Assembly: GCF_036826855.1 (NCBI RefSeq)
Contig: NZ_CP104578.1
Location: forward strand, 8,366,501-8,430,500
Source of the DNA: Streptomyces sp. SJL17-4
Lineage (GTDB): Bacteria > Actinomycetota > Actinomycetes > Streptomycetales > Streptomycetaceae
DNA length: 64,000 nt
Reading direction: 5' to 3'
Shown here piece after piece: positions 45,164 through 54,630 of the stretch. Both the position numbers and the translations under genes were made by a program. The notes beneath the pieces were generated by a model, which had not been told where the DNA came from, searched no databases, and was given only the letters and a program-made list of their open reading frames with translations. The first letter of the stretch is position 1. Every line of letters begins with the position of its first letter.

Positions 45164-45225
45164 TGCACTCGATGGGACTCGTCCCGTGAACCTGCCGTTC
45201 TGGCGTTGGCGCGCCAGGGGGCAGA
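45164..45225 (+). repeat. 62-bp inverted repeat, left copy
   Basis: It begins tgcactcgatgggactcg and ends ggcgcgccagggggcaga. Its reverse complement recurs at 47051-47112 with about four mismatches. The pair encloses 1.8 kb with one small gene and microsatellites. Confidence 0.8.
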
Positions 45226-45231
45226 AAGCTG

Positions 45232-45429
45232 CTACATGCCGCTCACATACTCGAGCAGCTGCTTCCCGGTATGGATGATCCAGTCCGAGATGTCGTCGGC
45301 GAACAGCATCGTGATGATGTCGAGCGCCTTGGACCGCTTCTCACGGTTCTTGCCCCGGCTCTCCGCCGGCTTCTCCTCCTCCCCTTCCGGGGTGGGGGGC
45401 TCGCCGTCGTAGTCGCCGGTACCGCTCAT
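45232..45429 (-). CDS. Small acidic/basic hypothetical protein
   Basis: The protein has 65 residues from ATG 45429, with AAGGA seven bases upstream: MSGTGDYDGEPPTPEGEEEK, PAESRGKNREKRSKALDIIT and MLFADDISDWIIHTGKQLLE. The N-half is charged and disordered, and the C-half forms one amphipathic helix. It is the only plausible gene in the tract from 44.6 to 48.7 kb. No family is recognised. Confidence 0.6.
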   Translation of the reverse strand: MSGTGDYDGEPPTPEGEEEKPAESRGKNREKRSKALDIITMLFADDISDWIIHTGKQLLEYVSGM

Positions 45430-47050
45430 TCAGTTGTCCTTCCGGACCCCGTGTCCCACCAGGAAAGCCGGGCCACGGGTGAACCACGGCCCTCCCGGAT
45501 CGACGCGGAGCGTAGTCACACTCTACAGGCGGTGGGCAGCTCGATCGTTCCCGCGACGTCAACTGCGCTCCAGGGGTGAATCCTTCGAGGTCTGACCAGG
45601 CAATTCCTCACCTGTGAGGCTGGGATGGAGCTCCAGATCGCGTACGGAAGCAGTGCTTCCGTGCCGTTGGTGGTGCGCGTGTCGAGTTGAAGGGGCCGCC
45701 GCGTGAGGCGTATCGGCGCGAAAGGGCGCCGCGCCGGCCCCCCTCGCGCGGCGGCTCCGCTCTTTCGCGGTGACGGCGCCGAGGTGCCGCCACCCGGGCG
45801 AGATCGAACTTCTATACGAATCGGCTTTGATCTCGTCCGCCGGGCGGTCAGGCGGGCCGCGCACGCGGGGCGCCCCGGCGATGTGGGACCGGGCATGCGA
45901 AAGGCCCCACCTGACCCGGCCTCATGCCGCATAGGCCCATTTGCTTTGGTTAATCGTTGCGGGTTGGGTAAGCGGTCTCCCGTTCGCGAGTCGATCCGGA
46001 TTCTGCTGGCCGCGCCTCTGGAGGGGACTCGATGGCGAAGTATTGTTCGCCGACGTGTGCCTGGCGCTCCGTCACATGACTGTGGGCGGTATGAGATGGG
46101 CCGAAGCTGTTTCCCGTCCGCGGTGGAAGCGAAGAGCGCCGGCGGATTGCCACGGACCGGTGCCGGTGATTCTCGGCCCGTTGCCCAGAGGAAGGTCTGT
46201 TCCGCTTCGGCCCGGGAATGTGCCAGAGTAAGAGCGAGGTAGGGGCGTCATCTTGTCCACGCATTTATCCGGGGGCTGTTCTCCGCGTGACGATCCATCG
46301 TGGAAGTTCTTTGACGCTGCATCACGAGAGTCGCCTTCGAGTCGCTGGGGACAGGCGATGACGGGCATCCGAGCCGGCACAGCTCCAGCTCCAGCTCCAG
46401 CTCCAGTTCCAGCTGCAGCTCTCGCTGCGCCCTGGCCGAAGCCGCAGTCGGCGTACCAGTGTCCGTGTGCGCCGCTCGTAGCGTGCTCACCAGAGGGTGG
46501 CCCCCGGACCGGAGAGGTGCCTGGGTGGGTTCGTGACCTCTGCCGCCTACCGCTGGCGGCAGAGGTGAGGGTGTGCTTGAGGCCTGCTGCCCGCGTTCGT
46601 CCCGGCCGGTGACAGGCAGCCCGGAGTGTCCAGGCGCCGGTGAAAGGGACCTGCCGCGCGACGCTTGCCGCAGGCCGGCTCGAGCAGTCAAGCCGTCCTC
46701 AGCTGTGATGGCCATTTGCCTCGTGCCACTGCCGTCAGACGTCGCACTCGACGGTGAAAGTCTCTGCGACTGTCCTGCGCCCGGCGCATCACCGGTTGGC
46801 AGATGCCCGCTGTACGGCTGCGGATGCCGTGGAGTGCGAAGCGCTGGTTCTGGCCGCGGCAACACACAGGGGCGGTGCGCTGGGAACGACATCCAGAAGG
46901 CTGCTGCCTCGGTAACGGCCCGTACCGCTGACGCAGCGTTCGCAGGGCGAAACCGTGTACGTCGATGCGACAGCAACACAGCAACACACCAACGCAGCAA
47001 CCTGAGCGCAGAAGCGCTCTGCGTAACGCTCTGACCAGCCCAGAAACGCA
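45430..47050. other. Gene-free tract with hexamer microsatellite
   Basis: No frame has a ribosome binding site, domain or sustained GC3 bias. At 46380-46413 a tandem AGCTCC repeat (four perfect units, then degenerate ones) is present. Many short inverted repeats occur near 46980-47040, for example gagcgcagaagcgctc. Confidence 0.55.
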
Positions 47051-47112
47051 CTCTGCCCCCTGGCGCGCCAACGCCAAGAGGGCAGGTTAACGGGACGAGT
47101 CCCATCGAGTGC
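47051..47112 (-). repeat. 62-bp inverted repeat, right copy
   Basis: This is the inverted partner of 45164-45225. Confidence 0.8.
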
Positions 47113-47968
47113 AGCGGCTCCTTCTTCTTTGACCGGAGCAGGAGCCGTTGTCGTTGCTTACCACTGTAGGCGAGCCTGCAGAGGTAGATACACCGTAACG
47201 CACTGGGCGATGCCCTCTCCACTTCCTCTGCCTTGCTCTCAGTCCTTCCTCCAGTGGTTACTCTTCACGCCACTCACTGCAGAAGGTGCGGGGACCTCCG
47301 GGGAAGCATGTTGTGATCCTCGTTCCATACAGGGATCACAGGGATGTGGACTCATCCACGTGTGTCTTGACCTGCGCAGACACACCAGACAGTCATGGCC
47401 TGCTGGAGTGGGATCCCTGTACTGGGTTTTGTTCCACGGTGCCCCCAGGCAGGAACCGAGCCCCTCCCAAGAGGGTGGCTGCCTTCCGCGAGCGCACCTC
47501 TGCAGTTGCCTGACAGGCCCGTGTGAAGCAGCCTTCGGCGGGACGCCGGCTATTTGCGGCGCGCGCACTGTGACGGATCCGCAGGTCAGCCGATGTGTAG
47601 GCCTGAGTGTGCCTTCAGCCGCGGGCGGTGACCCCGGCCCGTGGCCAAGACAGTTTGTCTTCCCAGAAGTGATGCACAGGGAGCGCAAGCACCGCCTATA
47701 CCGTGCGGCACAGAGATGGGAACAGGAAAGGGTCCTTGCTCATAGCTCTGTCTGAGCTCACCAGGGTTGTCGATGACAAGACCAGGCCGTTCGATGTGGA
47801 CCCGCCCTGCCCACACGTGCCTGCCGGGCGACACCAGCGAACCATGAACGGGCCTTTCGTGCCGTCCCGGGTACATGGGGCCCCATGCGGGAGAGCCTGT
47901 TTGGGGGTGGCACGCCCAGAGATCGGGGAAAGGAAGCTGATGCCGCACAAGAGGTCGCGGCGTTGGTC
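47113..47968. other. Gene-free tract of lower GC
   Basis: The base composition is visibly less G+C-rich than the rest of the window and lacks codon periodicity. No gene is supported. Confidence 0.5.
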
Positions 47969-48755
<787 letters not shown>

Positions 48756-48910
48756 GTGGCCTGGTCGAGTCCGGATCGATGAGCCTGACCGAGGTCGCCA
48801 AGGAGACGGGCCTGAACTGGCGGACGGTCAGCAAGGAAGTGGCAGTCGACGGACCCGCCTCGCCTCCGCGGCCGGTCGCCGAACGGCAGGTCGAGGGCAG
48901 GGGTGATTGA
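48756..48910 (+). pseudogene. Transposase helix-turn-helix fragment (IS21-like)
   Basis: The frame reads GSMSLTEVAKETGLNWRTVS, KEVAVDGPASPPRPVAERQ and ends in TGA. This resembles the N-terminal HTH of IS21-type transposases (LSLTEVAKxLGLNWRTVxKYL). Nothing more of the element is present. Confidence 0.45.
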
Positions 48911-49090
48911 TGAGTCGGCAGACCGAACGCGTACTTGCTCCGGCTGGTGCGCCCGCGGCCTTTGATGGCGTTCATCTGGTGGCGGTGTCTGTATCTGCGG
49001 TTTCGGGGCTTTGAGGAGTGTGAAGGCGGACCACAGCGATGTCTCGGACGGTGGACATCGTCTTAGAGGTCCTAACACAATGAGCTGTCG

Positions 49091-49417
49091 TCACCAGCAG
49101 GCGACGCACTGGGTGAGGTCTTCCGACAGGACAAGGATGAAGCGTCTCTGCGGTGCAGTGACGGTCGCCATGTAGACCTGAGCGGTTCCTGCGGCTTGAA
49201 GTCTGGTGACGGCTTCGGCGAGTCCGGGCCGAGGTGTGACGCCCGTGTCGAGCATGACTTCGTGCCGCCAGGACCAGGTGGCCCAGAGCTGTTCTGCGGA
49301 AGCCGTTTGGTTCAGGAAGACCTCGAAGTCCGCGCCTGCCTCCAGCTCGACCCGGGCTGCGCGGGCAGATGCGCTGCTGTCTTGGGACAGTGCTGATTGC
49401 AGGGCGTATCGGTTCAT
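49091..49417 (-). CDS. Passenger protein of the IS5-family element
   Basis: The protein has 108 residues; its ATG overlaps the TGA of transposase ORF B (ATGA at 49417-49414), so it is translationally coupled to it. The sequence is MNRYALQSALSQDSSASARA, ARVELEAGADFEVFLNQTAS, EQLWATWSWRHEVMLDTGVT and AQVYMATVTAPQRRFILVLS with EDLTQCVACW at the end. It looks like a compact alpha/beta protein without signal or membrane helix. I do not recognise the family. It ends only 7 bp from the left inverted repeat, so it travels with the element and may modulate transposition or host fitness. Confidence 0.75.
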   Translation of the reverse strand: MNRYALQSALSQDSSASARAARVELEAGADFEVFLNQTASAEQLWATWSWRHEVMLDTGVTPRPGLAEAVTRLQAAGTAQVYMATVTAPQRRFILVLSEDLTQCVACW

Positions 49418-49884
49418 GCGATCAGTTTGCCGGGCCGGCCAAGGGACACCACCTGGCGGTGGGTGATCAGGCAACAGGCGAGCTTGAGGAAGGCTTCGTG
49501 GATGTCGGCTCGGCGTTCCCAGCGGACGCGGAGTCGTCTGAAGCCGTGGAGCCAGGCGAAGGTGCGCTCGACCACCCATCGGTAGGCGCCCAGGCCGCTG
49601 CCATGGGCTGTGCCGCGGCGGGCGATGACAGGGAGGATCCGGCGGGCCCGGACCTGGTCGCGGTAGATGTCGTGGTCGTAGCCTCGGTCGGCGAAGACCG
49701 ACTCGGGCTTGCGGCGGGGCCGTCCAGGCCTGCCTCGGACTGGTGGGACGGCATCGAGCAGGGGCATGAGCTGGGTGACGTCGTTGCGGTTGCCGCCGGT
49801 GAGGATGACCGTGAGCGGGGTGCCGTGGCCGTCGGTGATCAGGTGGTGTTTGGAGCCGGCCCGTCCCCGGTCGACTGGCGACAA
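49414..49884 (-). CDS. IS5-family transposase ORF B (catalytic C-terminal half)
   Basis: The frame has 156 codons: LSPVDRGRAGSKHHLITDGH, TVILTGGNRNDVTQLMPLLD, ESVFADRGYDHDIYRDQVRA and WVVERTFAWLHGFRRLRVRW. It holds the second Asp (ADRGYD) and the Glu (VVERTF). It overlaps ORF A by 46 bases. The overlap contains TTAAAAGGGGGC (minus strand, 49894-49905 vicinity), a slippery site at which a -1 shift would fuse A and B into one DDE transposase. Confidence 0.85.
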   Translation of the reverse strand: MSPVDRGRAGSKHHLITDGHGTPLTVILTGGNRNDVTQLMPLLDAVPPVRGRPGRPRRKPESVFADRGYDHDIYRDQVRARRILPVIARRGTAHGSGLGAYRWVVERTFAWLHGFRRLRVRWERRADIHEAFLKLACCLITHRQVVSLGRPGKLIA

Positions 49885-50246
49885 ACCGGTCTGGAGCCCC
49901 CTTTTAACGCTCTGACGTGGCTGGAGTCGACGACCGCCCGCGACCAGTCGAGACGGGCCGCTGCGTTCAACTCGGCCAGCAGCACCTCATGCAGCTGCTG
50001 CCAAACTCCGGCCTCGTTCCAGCCCCGCAGCCGGCGCCAACACGTCATACCGGACCCGAAGCCGAACTCCTGTGGCAGGTGCTCCCACTGGACGCCGGTA
50101 TGCAGCACGAACAGGATCCCGCACAGCACCTGCCGGTCCGGGACCGGCTTGCGACCCGGGTATCTGAACCGCCTCTCCCGCTTCGGCAGGAGCGGCTCGA
50201 TCCGCTCCCCCAGGTCATCCGGCACGATCCACGGTGAAGCCCCCAT
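49839..50246 (-). CDS. IS5-family transposase ORF A (N-terminal half)
   Basis: The frame is open from 50300; I take ATG 50246 (MGASPWIVPDDLGERIEPLL) as start, since IS5-type transposases begin close to this. PDRQVLCGILFVLHTGVQWE, HLPQEFGFGSGMTCWRRLRG and WSRAVVDSSHVRALKGG follow, with the first catalytic Asp in VDSSH. Translation in this frame ends 22 codons after the slippery site, so only the frameshifted product would be a full transposase. Confidence 0.82.
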   Translation of the reverse strand: MGASPWIVPDDLGERIEPLLPKRERRFRYPGRKPVPDRQVLCGILFVLHTGVQWEHLPQEFGFGSGMTCWRRLRGWNEAGVWQQLHEVLLAELNAAARLDWSRAVVDSSHVRALKGGSRPVCRQSTGDGPAPNTT

Positions 50247-50323
50247 AGCCCCGACAATGCCGAACCCGCCGACCGGACACGGCCACCAGGATCGATCCAC
50301 CTCATTGTGTTAGGCGTTCTTAG

Positions 50324-50584
50324 GGGGGAGCTGGGCCAGGACTGGTTCGCCTGGTGCCAGCCGGCAGTGGTCAGGACGTGTGGGAGGAGCTTGATGGCTG
50401 TCTCGGTGGCAGGGGGTGCAGCCGGGGTGGTCTTCAGGGCCAGGTGCTGGATGGCGCGGTGGATACCCGTTCTGTTTGGGCGGGGGCAGGGAAGGATGGA
50501 TCGGGATGGGATGGGGGTGGGGTGTGATGCCACCGCAGTCACCCTGGCTTCCCGTTCGCGTGGGGCTGTTCCCCGCTCACTCAT
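50324..50584 (-). pseudogene. Hypothetical gene truncated by the IS5-family element
   Basis: ATG 50584 opens MSERGTAPREREARVTAVAS; it goes on with IQHLALKTTPAAPPATETAI and KLLPHVLTTAGWHQANQSWP, then enters the IS. The last 40 codons have strong GC3 bias. The start overlaps the preceding frame by 8 bases. The family is unknown. Confidence 0.4.
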
Positions 50585-50945
50585 CGCGGAAATCTCGTCC
50601 GAGGCCCTTGGCGGCGCGTGTGCGGTTGGTGGCGTTGAACTCGGCCGGTGTGGAGATGGGGGTTCGGTGTTGAGGGCGGTGGGTGTGTATCCGGCGGCCG
50701 GCCGTCATGTTCCGGGGGTGGCGGACGTCGCCGGCCTCCTCGGCGTTGGCCGAGGAGAGGGGGGCGGCGTCGGCGACCGGGTGTCCGAACTGTGGCCGGT
50801 TGGCCTTGTCCGGGGAGGCCGGAGTGTGATCGGTGGCTGTTCCTGTGCGTTTCACTGGCTGTGCGGACGCTGCGGGGCCTGCGGCTGCGGCGTTTGGGGG
50901 TTGGGGCCCCGGAAGCGGGCGAGTGTCTTCGTGAGGGTCTTCCAC
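50577..50945 (-). CDS. Hypothetical protein, Ala/Pro/Thr-rich
   Basis: A 122-codon frame that overlaps the end of the preceding gene by 94 bases. Its second half has strong GC3 bias (HPVADAAPLSSANAEEAGDV, TPAEFNATNRTRAAKGLGRD). It might be a separate small gene or the shifted continuation of the 395-residue protein upstream. No domain is recognised. Confidence 0.35.
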   Translation of the reverse strand: MEDPHEDTRPLPGPQPPNAAAAGPAASAQPVKRTGTATDHTPASPDKANRPQFGHPVADAAPLSSANAEEAGDVRHPRNMTAGRRIHTHRPQHRTPISTPAEFNATNRTRAAKGLGRDFRDE

Positions 50946-52039
50946 GGTGAAGGGTCGTGCTTGGCTGTTGCCGGGGATGCTGTCCGGGGGGCGTTGCTGT
51001 TGGTGGTCTCGGCGAGGGCGTCGAGGGCTGACTCGGCGGCTTCCCGGTACAGGTCGCAGGATGCTGTCATGGCTTCGAGCGCCTTGGCGTACCTGGTGAC
51101 CATGGCCCGTGCGTGGGCCAGTTCTTCGGTGGGGGTGAGCAGGTGCCAGCCTTGGCGCAGCCGTGTCAGCGCCTGTTCCGCGCCGGCGGGCAGTGGCCGG
51201 GGCAGTGAGGCGAACTCCTTGATTTTGTCGAGGAGTTGGGTGGGTTCCGTGCCGTCCAGGATGACATTGCGGATGGTGAAGTAATCCGCGTCGTAGCCGG
51301 GGGCCTGTGGTGTCGGGGGCAGGATGACGGCGCCGCCGCGCGGTATCCCCACACCCAGCTCACGTTTGATCACGAAGTCGGCAATCAGTGCCTGTTCGGG
51401 TGTGGCCCGGTGTTCGACCACCCGGTGGCGCAGGCTCGGTGGCAAGAACGCCGTGACCGGCCGGCTTCCCAGGGCGTTCGGCGTCATCGCCTCGTGTACC
51501 ACGACATGGATGAACCAGCTCTGCCGCGTGCAGGCCCGCAGCAGGCGGCGCAGGTCGTCGTCGTCTTTGGGCAGGTGGTTCGTCGTTCGCAGGCGTACGT
51601 TGTCCGTCTCGTGGTCCCAGGCGATCTGGTCGCTGTCGGGCCAGAACATGGTGGCTGGTGAGGGCCAGCTCGCTTCCCACGCCTGCTCGGCCTCGGCGGC
51701 GAGAACCCAGGTGACACCTTCGCTCTTCGTACGGCGCGACTCGGGCTCGTAGGTGGTCAGTTGCGCGCGTACGGCGACGTCGTCGGCGACGTGCCAGCGG
51801 GCTTCGAAGAGGCGGCGGGCCAACGGGCCGGGGTCGGCGGACTCGTCCCGGGGGTACAGGTCGGTGGAACGTGCCGCCTCGACGGGGTCGAGGTCCAGGA
51901 AGTCGTCGATCACCCGGGCCGCCTTGAGAGCGAGCAGGTTGCGCCGGACGTCCCGCTCGGGTTCGGGCCCGAGGTGACGCCCCCGCCCGAGCCAGGCGGT
52001 GTCGTGGACGGTGGTCGGTGAGGTGCTGTTGTTGTCCAT
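50852..52039 (-). CDS. Hypothetical protein, 395 residues
   Basis: It starts at ATG 52039 (MDNNSTSPTTVHDTAWLGRG). A mostly alpha/beta region (RRNLLALKAARVIDDFLDLD, RRLFEARWHVADDVAVRAQL, TMFWPDSDQIAWDHETDNVR, SWFIHVVVHEAMTPNALGSR) is followed by a helical C-terminal third (EELAHARAMVTRYAKALEAM, LYREAAESALDALAETTNS) and a Pro/Gln-rich tail. No signal or membrane segment is present. I do not recognise the family. The gene looks intact and is the largest in this part of the window. Confidence 0.65.
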   Translation of the reverse strand: MDNNSTSPTTVHDTAWLGRGRHLGPEPERDVRRNLLALKAARVIDDFLDLDPVEAARSTDLYPRDESADPGPLARRLFEARWHVADDVAVRAQLTTYEPESRRTKSEGVTWVLAAEAEQAWEASWPSPATMFWPDSDQIAWDHETDNVRLRTTNHLPKDDDDLRRLLRACTRQSWFIHVVVHEAMTPNALGSRPVTAFLPPSLRHRVVEHRATPEQALIADFVIKRELGVGIPRGGAVILPPTPQAPGYDADYFTIRNVILDGTEPTQLLDKIKEFASLPRPLPAGAEQALTRLRQGWHLLTPTEELAHARAMVTRYAKALEAMTASCDLYREAAESALDALAETTNSNAPRTASPATAKHDPSPWKTLTKTLARFRGPNPQTPQPQAPQRPHSQ

Positions 52040-52261
52040 GGAACCGTTCGGTGGGCGATGTGGGGCCCGACCAGTATGGTCCGCAGCCCGAGCGAGCCAA
52101 GCGGCACGCCGTATGCGCCGTCCGGCGAGGAGTCGGGGAGTGCCAGTGCCCGGCTGATGCCGTACCGGCGCGACGAGGCCCTCCTGGGGTGGTCCTCGTA
52201 GGGTGATTCCGAAGCGCTGATGACGCTGATCGATGGGCGGCCGCCGGCTCGTAGAGGAGCC

Positions 52262-52470
52262 GGGGATCGATACGGACGGCGCCATCGATGACGACGGCCT
52301 CGCCATCTCCCCGGACGGCAGGACCGCCGTGGTGCAGTACGGCACGTGTCGCAGTACGGCAACGGTGCGGTCGCCTGGAACACGGAGACCGGCGAGGAGC
52401 TGTGGCACCAGGCCGCCAACGAGGTGAGCATCATGCCGCACGCCGTTCCGTACGCCTGTCTGGACGGCGC
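52262..52470 (+). pseudogene. Fragment of a WD40/PQQ-repeat protein
   Basis: Two plus frames give IDDDGLAISPDGRTAVVQYG and GNGAVAWNTETGEELWHQA, single blades of a beta-propeller. A frameshift lies between them and both ends are missing. Confidence 0.45.
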
Positions 52471-52479
52471 CGGAGCCGC

Positions 52480-52640
52480 GCTCGCGCTGGGGTCAAGGAC
52501 GAGGAATGTGGCCAATTCGATGGCATGGGTGCGCCGGTTGGAGTCGACGGTGCCGAGGGGCCCCGGTGGCTTCCGCCGTGCCCAGGGTGCTGATCACTGG
52601 CCGGTCCTGGGGAATTCGATGGTCGGTAGCTCCGCGCCGG
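52480..52640 (-). pseudogene. Winged-helix fragment of a second BTAD-type regulator
   Basis: The minus frames give VISTLGTAEATGPLGTVDSN, RRTHAIELATFLVLDPSAS. This corresponds closely to ILGAVDVTGARGTVDSN and RATELSAFLVLHPG of the broken regulator at 42.2 kb. So a second, independent member of that family has been lost here. Confidence 0.5.
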
Positions 52641-53102
52641 GTGAGTCGGCGGGCCCCCGGGATGGTGGCGGGACTCTGGGACGGGGGAGTGGACGGGGCG
52701 GCCGGACACCTCCGAGCTCGTCGCCGACCCCGGCGGCGGCAGTGCTCTGCTCCGGCCGGCGGTCACCCGCATGAGCAGCACGGACGGAGCTCGCGATGCC
52801 TTCGAGTTCCCCCTTTTTCCTGCGTAGGGGCGGCCCCGTGGAGCCGGCGGGAGGGGATCGCTCCACTCGGCGGTTCCCTCGCCCTGACCCTCCTCACCCA
52901 CGACCAGGACCTGGCAGCCCGCTGCGCCGCCGACCCCACCATCCGCGCCTTGCACGTCGGCCCCTGCCCACCTCCCGCACAACGGCTACCTGAGCGCCTT
53001 CCTCATGGACGCCAGGACCTCCGCCGACCAACTGGGCCGCCCACACCGGCGAACGGCCCGCAGACCTCCCCTGACGCGAGCCTTCGCCCCGTCGCATCCG
53101 GG
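52641..53102. other. Decayed stretch without a supported gene
   Basis: A plus frame with ALTLLTHDQDLAARCAADPT and, shifted, NGYLSAFLMDARTSADQLGR could be the end of a broken enzyme gene; I cannot place it. Confidence 0.35.
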
Positions 53103-53372
53103 TCAACTCCGGTTCCCGTCCGCGTCGCACGGCAGGGTGCCGTCGGGGTGGCCGGTGGCGTGGTCCTCGGAGATGTCCTGCGCGGTCTGCGCCATGGTTT
53201 CGTTGGTGATCTTGATCTGGCCGGAGAAAGGCGTGTCGATGTCCTCGATCAGGAGCAGGGAGCCGGTGAACAGCGCGGCGAGCACACACAGGAGGGTGAG
53301 GTGGGAGGGCCCGCGGTCGCGGGGGAGACCGAAGGCGAAGGCTCCGACGGTCGCTCCACGCCTCTGGCCCAT
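53103..53372 (-). CDS. Small single-helix membrane protein, possibly a truncated gene
   Basis: The protein has 89 residues from ATG 53372 (MGQRRGATVGAFAFGLPRDR). One helix, HLTLLCVLAALFTGSLLLIE, is followed by DIDTPFSGQIKITNETMAQT. The helix plus DxPFSG pattern is like the C-terminal end of DUF4239 membrane proteins, so it may be the 3' remnant of such a gene and not a complete small gene. Confidence 0.45.
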   Translation of the reverse strand: MGQRRGATVGAFAFGLPRDRGPSHLTLLCVLAALFTGSLLLIEDIDTPFSGQIKITNETMAQTAQDISEDHATGHPDGTLPCDADGNRS

Positions 53373-53631
53373 GAGCGCTCCCCGATGGCCCGGCCGGCCG
53401 GAGCCGGGCCGGACCAACGAGGGGCGCTTCGTCCGCCAGGCCCTACCTGCCGGCCATGGGGCGAGGGGGCCGTGTCGTCCGGCTCGGTTCCGGCCTGAAG
53501 GTTCCCTGACCAGTACACGTCCCCTTGTGGAGGGGCGGCCGGCTGCCCGCGCTCGGGGGGTAGGGCCGCGCGGACGGTTCCCCCATCCTGGTCCAGGTCC
53601 AGGCGCCGGGCGAGCCCACGCCCAGAAGCAG

Positions 53632-54525
53632 TCACCCTCGATGGGCGGGACGGCCCGGCAGCCCGCCGGCAAAGCCCTGCGGCGCGCTCACGTCGTCCGA
53701 GATGATCCGCAGGACGTCGTCTACGAGCTGCTGCGGGTGCGCGGTCTTCAGGGTCGTGCTCAGGGTTTCATGGGTGCCGTAGACCGTGGAGTCGTCCGAC
53801 AGCTCCCGGCCGTCCGACTCCCTGGTGAGCGACCATTCCGAGTCGCCGCGGTGGAAGTTGTACTCCTTGCCGGCAGCCAGGATTGTCACGTCGCAGCCAC
53901 ACCCGAACCCGCCGTCGGACTCAGGTTCGTACTCGCCGTCCGCGTGGCGGGTGTTCAGTGTCACCGCGTGGTCGTGCTGTTCGGCGAGCAGGGCCGCGAC
54001 GGCCGCCACGGCTTCGTGGGCATCGGCGGGCACCGGAGCCGTGCCCGGGGCCGCGTGCAGCGCGCGCACGGTGGTGGAGGCGTGCCGGGCGACCAAACCG
54101 TGGATCTGTCCGGACACCGCCCGCAGTGTCGCCAGGGCATCACCCAGGTTTGCCGGCTGTCCGGGACCGGCCGCGGCGGGCACCACGGCCTCGCCGCGCT
54201 CGGCGACCCGCCCGACCGCCCGACCGAGCTCCTGGAGTGCGTCGGCGGTGTGTCGGAGCTGGACGAAGAGCGCGGAAGCAACCGTCGCGGCGTCCTGCGG
54301 GGTGTAGAGGGACCACGGACTCGACAGTGCTGTCACGACGGCCTCGGCGGTCTCCGCGCCCGCGCACACCATCTCCACCGAGTCCCGGGGATCACACATG
54401 CCGTACTCGACCGCGGTGCGCACCTCCGAGACGAGGTCGTTGGCGTCGTGGGCGGCCTGCTCGTGCAGGGCGCTGAAGGGGGCGTCGTCGTCGAAGCCGG
54501 CCACCGAGGCCTGGTTTGTGAGCAT
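53632..54525 (-). CDS. Hypothetical protein, helical, 297 residues
   Basis: It starts at ATG 54525 (MLTNQASVAGFDDDAPFSAL). Residues 1-190 are helical: HEQAAHDANDLVSEVRTAVE, TAEAVVTALSSPWSLYTPQD, ASALFVQLRHTADALQELGR and AVSGQIHGLVARHASTTVRA. Residues 200-297 are beta-rich (CGCDVTILAAGKEYNFHRGD, ESDGRELSDDSTVYGTHETL). It is cytoplasmic by prediction. Its start and that of the divergent NmrA gene are 106 bp apart, so both promoters lie in that gap. The family is unknown. Confidence 0.65.
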   Translation of the reverse strand: MLTNQASVAGFDDDAPFSALHEQAAHDANDLVSEVRTAVEYGMCDPRDSVEMVCAGAETAEAVVTALSSPWSLYTPQDAATVASALFVQLRHTADALQELGRAVGRVAERGEAVVPAAAGPGQPANLGDALATLRAVSGQIHGLVARHASTTVRALHAAPGTAPVPADAHEAVAAVAALLAEQHDHAVTLNTRHADGEYEPESDGGFGCGCDVTILAAGKEYNFHRGDSEWSLTRESDGRELSDDSTVYGTHETLSTTLKTAHPQQLVDDVLRIISDDVSAPQGFAGGLPGRPAHRG

Positions 54526-54630
54526 GCCCCGGATCCTCCCAGATGTGATGTCCGACCGGCCGGTGCTTGACCTGAACCTTGGTTGATGTTCGAGAGTTGT
54601 GCCATCGAACGGCGAGACAAGGAGATTCCG

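Larger units (their letters stand above)
49067..50317 (-). mobile_element. Complete IS5-family element with passenger gene
   Basis: Inverted ends share a 14-bp core: cctaacacaatgag at 49071-49084 and ctcattgtgttagg at 50301-50314. Both flanks show TCTTAG directly outside (49061-49066 and 50318-50323), a likely 4-6 bp target duplication. Inside are overlapping transposase ORFs A and B and a third gene, all on the minus strand. Decayed relatives lie at 5.8 and 10.8 kb. This is the best candidate for a recently active element. Confidence 0.88.
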
